Source: Streptomyces sp. AC512_CC834 (GTDB lineage: Bacteria > Actinomycetota > Actinomycetes > Streptomycetales > Streptomycetaceae). From it: a stretch of DNA of 47,923 nucleotides. Under the pieces are notes generated by a model. It saw nothing but the letters and a program-made list of their open reading frames with translations, was not told the origin of the DNA and searched no databases. Shown piece by piece: positions 34,696-42,331 of the stretch. The position numbers were made by a program, and so were the translations under genes. The DNA is taken from NCBI RefSeq assembly GCF_019049325.1, contig NZ_JAGMUO010000104.1, forward strand, positions 1 through 47,923. The letters are read 5' to 3'. Every line of letters begins with the position of its first letter. The stretch's first letter is position 1.

Positions 34696-35834
34696 CTCTC
34701 GCCGCCGCAACCGAGCTGGCCGCCGCGACCAACGAGAATCTCGCGAACGTCAGCAACACGCTGATCTACTCCGCGATGGCCGTCTACACACTGGCGTTCT
34801 TCGCGTACATCGCCGAGTGGCTCTTCGGCAGCCGCAGCAAGGTCGGCCGTACCGCGGCCGCCCTGACCGCCCAGGCCAACCAGGCCGACACGAAGGCGAA
34901 GGCCGCTCCGGCCGTCACCGTGAAGAAGGCCGGCGGCACCGCCGTACTGGAGCGGCCCCAGGTCGTGGTCCGCGCGGCGACCGGCAGCCGTGACGTACCC
35001 GACGGGCCCGGCGCGCACGGCGGCACCGTGCAGGGCGACCTGTACGGGCGGATCGCCATCTCGCTCACGGTCCTCGCGTTCGCCATCGAGGCGGGCGGCG
35101 TGCTGGCCCGCGCCCTGTCCGTGCAGCGGGCGCCGTGGGCCAACATGTACGAGTTCAACATCACGTTCACGACGGTCGCCGTCGGCGTGTACCTCGTACT
35201 GCTCGCCCTGAAGAAGAACATCCGCTGGCTCGGCCTGCCCCTGATCATCACCGTCCTGCTGGACCTCGGTCTCGCCGTCACGGTCCTGTACACCGAAAGC
35301 GACCAGCTCGTCCCGGCGCTGCACTCGTACTGGCTGTACATCCACGTCTCCACGGCGATCTTCTGCGGCGCGGTCTTCTACGTCGGCGCGGTCACCACGA
35401 TCCTGTACCTGTTCAAGGACTCCTACGAGAACAAGCTGGCCACCGGCGGCACGCCCGGCCGCTTCGCCAACTCCGTCCTGGACCGCCTGCCCGCCGCCGC
35501 CTCCCTCGACAAGTTCGCCTACCGCGTCAACGCGGCCGTCTTCCCGCTGTGGACGTTCACGATCATCGCGGGCGCCATCTGGGCGGGCGACGCCTGGGGC
35601 CGCTACTGGGGCTGGGACCCCAAGGAGACCTGGTCCTTCATCACCTGGGTCGCCTACGCCTGCTACCTGCACGCCCGCGCCACCGCCGGCTGGAAGGGCC
35701 GCAAGGCCGCCTACCTGGCGCTGGCCGCCTTCGGCTGCTGGCTGTTCAACTACTACGGCGTCAACATCTTCGTCTCCGGCAAGCACTCCTACGCGGACGT
35801 GGGCCTGGGCGCCCTCCAGTCGGTCGGTTTCTGA
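34692..35834 (+). CDS. ccsB: Cytochrome c biogenesis protein CcsB
   Basis: A 380-residue haem-handling membrane protein of the CcsA/CcsB family with about eight TM helices. The tryptophan-rich WWD motif is WGRYWGWDPKETWSFITW near 300, and conserved histidines flank it. Residues 55-115 form a soluble Ala/Lys-rich loop. It presents haem to apocytochrome c together with ResB. The stop codon lies inside the first copy of a downstream 9-bp tandem repeat. Confidence 0.95.
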   Translation: MTLAAATELAAATNENLANVSNTLIYSAMAVYTLAFFAYIAEWLFGSRSKVGRTAAALTAQANQADTKAKAAPAVTVKKAGGTAVLERPQVVVRAATGSRDVPDGPGAHGGTVQGDLYGRIAISLTVLAFAIEAGGVLARALSVQRAPWANMYEFNITFTTVAVGVYLVLLALKKNIRWLGLPLIITVLLDLGLAVTVLYTESDQLVPALHSYWLYIHVSTAIFCGAVFYVGAVTTILYLFKDSYENKLATGGTPGRFANSVLDRLPAAASLDKFAYRVNAAVFPLWTFTIIAGAIWAGDAWGRYWGWDPKETWSFITWVAYACYLHARATAGWKGRKAAYLALAAFGCWLFNYYGVNIFVSGKHSYADVGLGALQSVGF

Positions 35835-35873
35835 ACCACCTGAACGACCTGAACCACCTGAACCACCTGAACC
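35831..35873. repeat. 9-bp tandem repeat over the ccsB stop
   Basis: Units of CTGAACCAC repeat nearly five times. Each unit carries TGA, and the first supplies the ccsB stop codon. Because the unit length is a multiple of three, the repeat adds stop codons in the same frame. It lies between ccsB and the convergent dehydrogenase gene. Confidence 0.85.
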
Positions 35874-35887
35874 AGGAGCCGCACGCC

Positions 35888-36880
35888 TCACCGGGCCGGA
35901 AGGAGCCCCAGGTGGGGTTCCACGCCGGTCAGTTCGCAGGAGGCGGCCCACAGGCGGGCAGCCACGGCGGCGTCGGCCATGTGGGCCGGGACGCGCTCGG
36001 ACCGCGGTGCGCCGCGCATGCGGAAGACCCTGGGCCCCCACATCTGGCCGCCCCGCACGTCCGGGTCCAGCGTCGCCCGGACGACGGGCCACGCACCGGC
36101 CTCCTTGCCCTGCACCATCAGCGCGGCGGGCAGACCGCGCAGCCGCTCCCCGGCCGTCGTCGTGTGGACCGGCGGCCGGGACGGGGTGAGGGAGTCCAGG
36201 GCGCCGCCGGGATGGGCCACCACGCTCGACACGGTGCTCCCGGCGGCACGCAGACGCCGGTCGAGTTCGAAGCCGAAGGCCATCTGCGCGAGCTTGGAGC
36301 GGCTGTAGGTGCGCTTGGGCCGGTAGTCCCCGGCGGACTCCAGGTCGTCCAGGTCCAGCCGTACGGACCGGGCCGCGAAGCTCCCCACGGTCACGACGCG
36401 GGCGGCCGGCGCCGCGGACAGCAACGGGGCCAGCCACCGGGTCAGCGCGAAGTGGCCGAGGTGGTTGGTCCCGAACATCAGCTCGTGCCCGTCCCCGGTC
36501 TCACGCCGCGGCGGGTCGTCCAGCGCGACCCCGGCGTTGTGGACGACGGCGTCGAGACGCTCCACGTCCAGCCGGTCCACCGCGCCCTCGAGGGACGACA
36601 GGTCGGCGAGGTCCAGCCGCAGGTGCCGCACCCGGGCGCCCGGGACATGTGAACGGATCGAGTCCGCGGCGGCGCCCGCCTTCCTGGCGTCCCGGCTGCC
36701 GAGCCACACGACCGCGCCGGTGGCGGCCAGTTGTTCCGCGACGAAGTAGCCGATGCCGGCGTTGCCTCCGGTGACCAGGAAGGTTCTGTCCGCGCAGGCC
36801 GGCAACCGGTGAACGTCCCACGGCGGAGTCTGGGGTGCGGAAGACGAAGCCATGGACGAAGACGTGGACGAAGAAGACAT
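35888..36880 (-). CDS. Short-chain dehydrogenase/reductase
   Basis: A 330-residue SDR with the cofactor motif TGGNAGIGYFVAEQL near 38, NNAG-equivalent VHNAGVA near 113, and the catalytic YSRSK near 192. The longer C-terminal part resembles the retinol-dehydrogenase/WW-domain-oxidoreductase-like group. The ATG at 36880 has AAGGAG 9 bases upstream, so the Ser-rich start (MSSSSTSSSM) is probably real. It follows the condensation-domain gene on the same strand by 147 bases. Confidence 0.88.
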   Translation of the reverse strand: MSSSSTSSSMASSSAPQTPPWDVHRLPACADRTFLVTGGNAGIGYFVAEQLAATGAVVWLGSRDARKAGAAADSIRSHVPGARVRHLRLDLADLSSLEGAVDRLDVERLDAVVHNAGVALDDPPRRETGDGHELMFGTNHLGHFALTRWLAPLLSAAPAARVVTVGSFAARSVRLDLDDLESAGDYRPKRTYSRSKLAQMAFGFELDRRLRAAGSTVSSVVAHPGGALDSLTPSRPPVHTTTAGERLRGLPAALMVQGKEAGAWPVVRATLDPDVRGGQMWGPRVFRMRGAPRSERVPAHMADAAVAARLWAASCELTGVEPHLGLLPAR

Positions 36881-37027
36881 GACGGTGGACTCCTTGGTGC
36901 CGGGGCGGCGGACCGGACGGTTGCGCCGACTCCGCCAAGGTCGCCCGTGCTGCCGACATAACGCCGACAGACTCCCTGCACCACCGACAGATCTCCGACG
37001 GGGGACGACGGACGACCGACGCCCGGG

Positions 37028-38437
37028 TCAGTTCCCCGCCGAACGGGAACGCGCGACGCCCGTGACGACGTCCCGCAGCCGCTCGACGTACAGCCGCAGG
37101 TTCTTGTGCGCGATGTCGGTGTCCGGGTAGCGGCTCGCGAACCACAGGCCCTCCGGGAGCCGGGTGACCCACGCGCACACCTGGTCGCCGTACGAGACCC
37201 GGAGCAGAGCGTACGCCGACCGGTCAGGCCAGTGGCCGGAGCCGGGGACGTCGCGGGCGTCGACGTACGACACGATCGAGTACAGGTCGGGCGAGGTCGG
37301 CCGGAAGTCCGTCCCGAGCAGGCGCAGCACGCGGTCGATCGGCATGCGGGACAGCCGCCGGTTGGCGTGGAGCTCGGCGCGGACGGTGCGCAGGGCGCTC
37401 GGGAAGTCGTGCGCCCGCGCCACCGGGACCTCGATCGGGGCGCCGCCGACGTACCACCCCACGGACTGGGACCACTGGGACCGGGAGCGGGTGTGGAAGG
37501 GGACGACGGTGCGGTAGACGGGCTCGCCGCCGATCTCGTGGACGATCAGGGCGGTGGCGGCCAGGATGCCGACCAGGCTGCCGCCGTACGGGCGGCAGTA
37601 CGCCTCGAAGGCGGCGGCGTCGGCCGCGTCCACCAACGGTTCGCGCAGCAACCGCTGTTCGGGCAGTGTGCCGCCGGGCTCCACACCGAGGTCGACGGGG
37701 AAGGAGGGCAGCACCCCGCCGCAGCGCCGGATGAACTCCCGCCAGCGGGCGACGATGTCGTGGGTGCCGTCGATCCGGTCCGCGTCCGCGCGCTCGGCCT
37801 CGCAGAAGTCGACGTAGGAGCCGACCCGGGGCTGCGGCACGGTCCGGCCCTCGACGCCGGCCGTGTACAACTCCTGGACCTCGGCGGGGATGCGGTAGAT
37901 GGAGTAGGCGTCGACGTTGCTGTGGTCGAAGGCCATGTAGACGCTGACGCCGTCGTCGCGGACGACCGCCGTGTAGATGAGGTTGGGCCAGCGCAGCGCG
38001 TCGGCGACACGGTCGAAGCGGTCCTGGAGATGCCGGGCGAGGCCGGTCGCGTCCGGAAAGTCACCGACGACCTCGCGCCGCAGGGACACCGCGTCCGCGT
38101 CGAGGGTGAAGCGCCGCATCACGTCACCCGCCGCGCCGCTCCACCGGAAGCCGCTGCGCAGCGTCTCGTGCCGCAGGGTCCAGGCGCGCAGCGCCTCCTG
38201 GAGCACGTCGAGGTCGACCGGGCCCGGGATGTCGAAGGCCGCGCCGAGCCACGTCGGCACGAACAGGCCGTCCTCGCGCACCGACCGGGCCGTCCGGATG
38301 TGCGACTCCTGGATGTACGCCGGCGGTCGCGCGTCCTCGGGCAGCGCCGCCGCGATGTCGAGCGTCCTGGGACTGAGCGTCCACTCGACGAGGCGCCCGG
38401 GCCGGATCTCGCAGCGCTGGATGTCGGTCATTCGCAC
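37028..38437 (-). CDS. Stand-alone condensation-domain protein with degenerate active motif
   Basis: A 469-residue protein that covers an NRPS-type condensation domain and little else. Recognisable elements are LRAWTLRHETLRSGF near 88 and FPVDLG, YRTVVPFHTRSR and VGWYVGGAPIEV in the second half. The HHxxxDG motif reads AFDHSNVDAY: the first His is Asp, the catalytic-type second His and the Asp are kept, and Gly is Ala. Such free-standing domains can act as acyltransferases (PapA-like). The GTG at 38437 has GGAG 9 bases upstream; ATG at 38431 is an alternative. No adenylation or carrier gene is nearby. Confidence 0.75.
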   Translation of the reverse strand: MRMTDIQRCEIRPGRLVEWTLSPRTLDIAAALPEDARPPAYIQESHIRTARSVREDGLFVPTWLGAAFDIPGPVDLDVLQEALRAWTLRHETLRSGFRWSGAAGDVMRRFTLDADAVSLRREVVGDFPDATGLARHLQDRFDRVADALRWPNLIYTAVVRDDGVSVYMAFDHSNVDAYSIYRIPAEVQELYTAGVEGRTVPQPRVGSYVDFCEAERADADRIDGTHDIVARWREFIRRCGGVLPSFPVDLGVEPGGTLPEQRLLREPLVDAADAAAFEAYCRPYGGSLVGILAATALIVHEIGGEPVYRTVVPFHTRSRSQWSQSVGWYVGGAPIEVPVARAHDFPSALRTVRAELHANRRLSRMPIDRVLRLLGTDFRPTSPDLYSIVSYVDARDVPGSGHWPDRSAYALLRVSYGDQVCAWVTRLPEGLWFASRYPDTDIAHKNLRLYVERLRDVVTGVARSRSAGN

Positions 38438-38586
38438 GAGGGGGGTCTCCGTTCGCAGATGTAACAGACCCGACCAAGGGAATGCCGTGTCCGCGACCGC
38501 GCACCTGGTGTGTCGGCACTGTTCAACGGAACGGATGGCTCATCGAACGCCGATACGCCCACAACCCCGGACCGCCGGAACGCCGT

Positions 38587-39291
38587 TCACGCGAGGTACG
38601 CGTGCAGGGCGCCCGCTCCCGCCAGCATCGCCCGGGTCCGCGCGGTGAGCCGGTGCCCTCGTTCCTCGAGTGCCGTCCGCAGCGCCTCGCTGCCGCCCTC
38701 GCGCCGCAGTCCGTCCAGCACGGGCCGGATCTGGTCGAAGAGCTGGTGGCCGCGACGCAGGGTGCGCACCACCCGCGCGTCCCGTACGTCGGCGGGTCCG
38801 TACACGCGGTACCCGGTGCCGCGTTCCCTCCCGGGCGTGAGCAGCCCCGCGGCCTCCCACACCCGCAGCGCGGACGTCCGTACGCCGATCAGTGCGGCCA
38901 CCTCGCCGATGCGCAGGCCGCCCGGACCGGGCAGCGGCTCCGGCTCCTGACCGGCCAGCGCCTCAAGCGCCTCGCTCGCGGCCCGCAGCGAGACCCGCTC
39001 CTCGTGCAGCGCGGCGTGCGCGGCGTCGACCAGCGCGAGCGCGCCGGGTACGTCCCCGTCGTGCACGGCCCGCATGACCTGCGGCGCGGTCACCGGGCCG
39101 TACCCCTGCCGCAACGTCCGGTACGTCAGCAGCGCGGCCCGGTGCCGCTCGCCGAACACCCGGTACCCGGCGTCGGTCCGCCCGGCAGGGGGCAGCACAC
39201 CGGCGTCCTCGTAGTTGCGCACCTGCTGCGTCGAGAGCCCGACCGCGCGGGCCAGATCGACGGTGCGGAGACGGCGGTCGGCTGGCGTCAC
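38587..39291 (-). CDS. Regulator with two MerR domains
   Basis: A 234-residue protein with two MerR-like winged HTH units. The first is LRTVDLARAVGLSTQQVRNYEDAGVL followed by AGYRVFGERH, near 8-50. The second is LRIGEVAALIGVRTSALRVWEAAGLL followed by TGYRVYGPADV, near 126-170. The helices between them (40-120) and at the end could dimerise. No cysteine metal site is visible. The GTG start lies 10 bases after the stop of the gene at 39302, so it may be the last gene of that operon. Ligand and targets unknown. Confidence 0.82.
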   Translation of the reverse strand: MTPADRRLRTVDLARAVGLSTQQVRNYEDAGVLPPAGRTDAGYRVFGERHRAALLTYRTLRQGYGPVTAPQVMRAVHDGDVPGALALVDAAHAALHEERVSLRAASEALEALAGQEPEPLPGPGGLRIGEVAALIGVRTSALRVWEAAGLLTPGRERGTGYRVYGPADVRDARVVRTLRRGHQLFDQIRPVLDGLRREGGSEALRTALEERGHRLTARTRAMLAGAGALHAYLA

Positions 39292-39301
39292 GCCCCGCAG
39301 C

Positions 39302-40024
39302 CTAGGGTAGCTGCCAGACCGTCGCCGCGACCGTCAGATGGTAGGGGTCTGGGACGGCGGTCACCTCGAAGGCACCGACCCGGCCACCCTCCGTACCGAA
39401 ACACACCCGGTCGCCGACCCGTACGTCGAACTGGCGCTTGCCGAGGTGGGTGTTGAGGAGTTCCACGCACTGCTTCCGGCTCGGCGGGTCGGAACCGTTC
39501 CATGCGGCCAGCGTGTTGCCGTAAACCTGTCCGGGCCCGCGGATGGCGAGATCGCCGACCGGCGCCCGCCCCGGCGGGACCGGGTCCATGAACCAGCCCC
39601 GCACGCCCGCGCTGCCGTCCAACACGAGCGTGCCTCTCCAGCGCTCCCTGACCGGCGGGGCGGGCGGAGTCGACGTCGGTGTCACAGGGGGAGTCGGCGT
39701 GGGCTCGGCGCTCGTCGGGGTGCCGGACGTATCCGTGCTCACCGTTGTGGTCTCTGGCTCGGAGGGCGGCATTTCCGGGTCCTGGCCGGGCGGGCCGGTG
39801 CCCTGTCCGGCCGGGGTGGTGGACGGGCTGGTGGGTGGCGCCACCGCGCTCGCACCGTCGCGGGACCCGATCAGCGCGATCGCCAGTGCCGCCGCGGCCC
39901 CGATCAGCGCGGCGACGACAGCACCGGCGAAGCCGATGACCGCCGCCCGCACGCCGGAATCCTGGCCCCGATACCAGGCCGCGAACCGCGCGCGGCGCCC
40001 CCGGGGAATGACCTGGTCCGTCAT
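39302..40024 (-). CDS. Membrane-anchored protein with Pro/Thr linker and C-terminal extracytoplasmic domain
   Basis: A 240-residue protein: basic N-terminus, one hydrophobic TM span at about 25-53 (Ala/Ile/Gly-rich), a Pro/Thr/Ser linker at 58-125, then a 110-residue domain starting RERWRGTLVLDG. The domain contains CVELLNTHLGKRQFDVRVGDRVCFGTEGG and has two cysteines that could form a disulfide. The family is not recognised. It begins 8 bases after the small motif protein, so it is part of the same operon and may supply an outside sensing part, like the NTF2-type protein of the first locus. Confidence 0.7.
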   Translation of the reverse strand: MTDQVIPRGRRARFAAWYRGQDSGVRAAVIGFAGAVVAALIGAAAALAIALIGSRDGASAVAPPTSPSTTPAGQGTGPPGQDPEMPPSEPETTTVSTDTSGTPTSAEPTPTPPVTPTSTPPAPPVRERWRGTLVLDGSAGVRGWFMDPVPPGRAPVGDLAIRGPGQVYGNTLAAWNGSDPPSRKQCVELLNTHLGKRQFDVRVGDRVCFGTEGGRVGAFEVTAVPDPYHLTVAATVWQLP

Positions 40025-40032
40025 CGCGTCCG

Positions 40033-40380
40033 CTACTGCGCGCCCAGGAGCTGGAGGATCGCGTTCACCGCTTCCACGATCGGCACGCCCAGCGCCCCGG
40101 CGGTCGCGGCGACGCCGGCGACGGCCATCAGGGCGCGGGTGCGGGCCTGCGGCTGGACCACGGCGTCGGGGGCGAGGAGGGGCAGGGAGTCGTCGATCGT
40201 CTGGGCGCCCACAGGTGACACTCGCGGACGCAGGTCTCTCAGCAGCTCCGTCAACGCCACGATCGCGGAACGCAGTTCGGGGTCCGCAGGGGCCGGTGCC
40301 GCGTTCTTCACCATGCCGGTGTTCTTCATGCCGCCGATCATGGTGACGTTGTCACCCACGTGGTAACTGTCCCCGCTCAT
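40033..40380 (-). CDS. Small protein with N-terminal GDN motif and hydrophobic C-terminal helix
   Basis: A 115-residue protein not assigned to a family. Residues 6-27 are a Gly/Asn/Met motif (YHVGDNVTMIGGMKNTGMVK) that copies the C-terminus of the upstream membrane protein. Residues 34-52 are a helical segment (ELRSAIVALTELLRDL), and 83-113 are strongly hydrophobic or amphipathic. The start ATG overlaps the upstream stop (ATGA at 40377-40380). The frame is open further upstream, but that part is shadow of the other gene. A membrane-active effector or adaptor recruited through the motif is possible but unproven. Confidence 0.7.
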   Translation of the reverse strand: MSGDSYHVGDNVTMIGGMKNTGMVKNAAPAPADPELRSAIVALTELLRDLRPRVSPVGAQTIDDSLPLLAPDAVVQPQARTRALMAVAGVAATAGALGVPIVEAVNAILQLLGAQ

Positions 40381-41060
40381 GCCTTCTCCATCCCCACGTT
40401 GCCCGATCCGCCGTACATGTTCACGTTGTCGCCGAAGTGGTAGTACCTGGGATTGATCGCGACCGACTGGACCCATACGTAGTACTCGGACTCGGGGTCC
40501 TCGATCGCGTGCACGACGTGGCCGACGAGCTGATGGAGATGCTGGGTGTCCTTGCTGGTCACCAGGGCCGTCGACGCACCGGAAGTCTCCACGGCCAGCA
40601 CCCAGTGCGAGGCCGCGGTCAGTACGCTCATCAAGTCCCCGACGCAGTAGATCATTGCCACGACAGCGCCAATCCAGACCCACTTGACGATCGTCTCGGC
40701 GGGAGAGGTCTCGTCGCCCCTCCGGGCCAGGTCGATGAACTGGCCGAGAATCGTCATGGCGACGGCCACCGACAGAATGATCCCGACGCGCTTGAAGAAG
40801 AGCACGGTGGCGTCGCCGCGCCGCGGGGTGAGCAGAAACGTGTACACACGCGTGATGTTTCTGATCGGATAGGCCGCGCCGCCGACCCATAGCAGCCGCC
40901 GGCCGACCCGCAGCTCGACGCCGCCCGCCAAGTGCGGGGGTAGCGGCGGAGGGGGAGGGGGAACGTTGTGCCAGGGCCTGTCGTTGCCGGCATCCCTGGA
41001 CCGAGACGCCGGCGGTTGCCGCCCCGTCTCCGGTCTCTCAGGGTTCTCCGATCTCTCCAT
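40377..41060 (-). CDS. DUF6232-like two-TM membrane protein with C-terminal GDN motif
   Basis: A 227-residue protein. It has a charged N-terminus with a Pro run (PPPPPPLPP), then a region starting GGVELRVGRRLLWVGGAAYP and containing NITRVYTF, which resembles the DUF6232 family. TM helices lie at about 91-108 and 124-146, followed by a cytoplasmic tail. Residues 207-226 (YHFGDNVNMYGGSGNVGMEK) closely match the N-terminus of the next protein, with 13 of 20 identical. It is first in a compact operon running down to 39302 or 38587. The family assignment is from memory of the pattern and is moderate. Confidence 0.72.
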   Translation of the reverse strand: MERSENPERPETGRQPPASRSRDAGNDRPWHNVPPPPPPLPPHLAGGVELRVGRRLLWVGGAAYPIRNITRVYTFLLTPRRGDATVLFFKRVGIILSVAVAMTILGQFIDLARRGDETSPAETIVKWVWIGAVVAMIYCVGDLMSVLTAASHWVLAVETSGASTALVTSKDTQHLHQLVGHVVHAIEDPESEYYVWVQSVAINPRYYHFGDNVNMYGGSGNVGMEKA

Positions 41061-41204
41061 ATACCGTCCGCCCCCTGAGGTGTGTGATGCCTGTCACCGA
41101 GTGACGACCCTAGTGGGGCCCAGACGAACACCGCCGCCTCTTTCAGGGCATCGTCCGGTCCGTCCGATGCCCGCACACGATCGGGCGCGCGGCGTCCGCC
41201 GTGG

Positions 41205-42053
41205 TCACCTTCGTCCGGCGAACGTGGTCAGTGCGGCGGCGTACTCGGCGGGATGCGTGGTGTGGGGGACGTGTCCCGCACCCTCGATGTCCACCCGCCG
41301 TACGTCAGGCAGCGCTTCGGTGAGCCGGTCCAGGACGGTGACGAACCACGGCGGACTGTCGGTGCCGTGCGTGAGCAGCACCGGCAGCGCACCGCGATCG
41401 AGCGCACCGCTGCCGAGCCCGCCGCTGCCCAGCGCGTCGAGGTCGAGCGTCGCCCAGTCGGGGTCGGCCTGCTCGTCGGCGAAGGTGTCCGCGAGTGCGG
41501 CGACGGCACGGCGGTCCTCCTCCGGCATCTCCTCCCAGGCCCCCGGCCCGAGCGCGACGTCGTTCACGAAGACCCGCGCGGCCCGTTCGCGCTCTCCCTC
41601 GCGGATCAGCGCGACCACCGACGCGATGCCCGTCACCGTCGGCCGCAGCAGCCCGGCCGCCGCCGGATCGTCGGCGACGACCCCGAGCAGCGGGGGCTCG
41701 TGGACGCCGACGCTGCGGAACAGTTCGGGCCGCCGGGCGGCGAGCCCCAGCGTCACCGAGCCGCCGAACGAGTTCCCGACCACGTGCGCGGGCTCCCCGA
41801 CGGCCTCCTCCAGCAGGGTGGCGAGGTCGTCCTCGTCCTGCCGTCGGCTGCCCGGTTCGGGCGCCGCCCCGCTCCCGCCGTGGCCACGCCGGTCGTACGC
41901 CACCACCCGGAACGACTCCGGCAGACCGGCGTCGAGGAGGGGAGCCCAGTCGGTGCGGTCCGCCCACGAACCGTGCACCAGGACCAGTGGCTCGCCCTCG
42001 CCGTGCACCTCGTAGAACAGGTCACCGCCGTCGCCGTCGCGTTCCAGTCGCAT
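41205..42053 (-). CDS. Alpha/beta hydrolase
   Basis: A 282-residue alpha/beta-fold hydrolase. The oxyanion-region motif is LVLVHGSWADRTDW near 23, the nucleophile elbow GNSFGGS near 93, and the terminal His in GAGHVPHTTHPAEY near 260. A GSGGLGSGALDRG low-complexity loop precedes the last strand. The ATG at 42053 begins the conserved N-terminus. Substrate unknown; it is divergent from the flavin oxidoreductase at 42332. Confidence 0.88.
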   Translation of the reverse strand: MRLERDGDGGDLFYEVHGEGEPLVLVHGSWADRTDWAPLLDAGLPESFRVVAYDRRGHGGSGAAPEPGSRRQDEDDLATLLEEAVGEPAHVVGNSFGGSVTLGLAARRPELFRSVGVHEPPLLGVVADDPAAAGLLRPTVTGIASVVALIREGERERAARVFVNDVALGPGAWEEMPEEDRRAVAALADTFADEQADPDWATLDLDALGSGGLGSGALDRGALPVLLTHGTDSPPWFVTVLDRLTEALPDVRRVDIEGAGHVPHTTHPAEYAAALTTFAGRR

Positions 42054-42331
42054 GCCGTGTCTCCTCGTCCGTCGGGCGGGCACGCGCAGTCTTCCACGCG
42101 ACACCGGAGCGTGAGCGCCCGTGCCCGTCCGTGCCCGTCCGGGAAGCGTGTTGCGTGGCGGGCCAGGCGGCGAGACGCTGGAAGAGTCGGCCCTCGGCGG
42201 GGCACGGCGGGGCATGGTGCGGGGTGGTGCGGGGTGGTGCGGGCGGCCGGCGCGGACGATCGGGTACCGGGGGGCTTCGCGGAGGGAGGCTCCACACGCC
42301 CGCGCGTCACATCCGATCCGAGGAACACATC

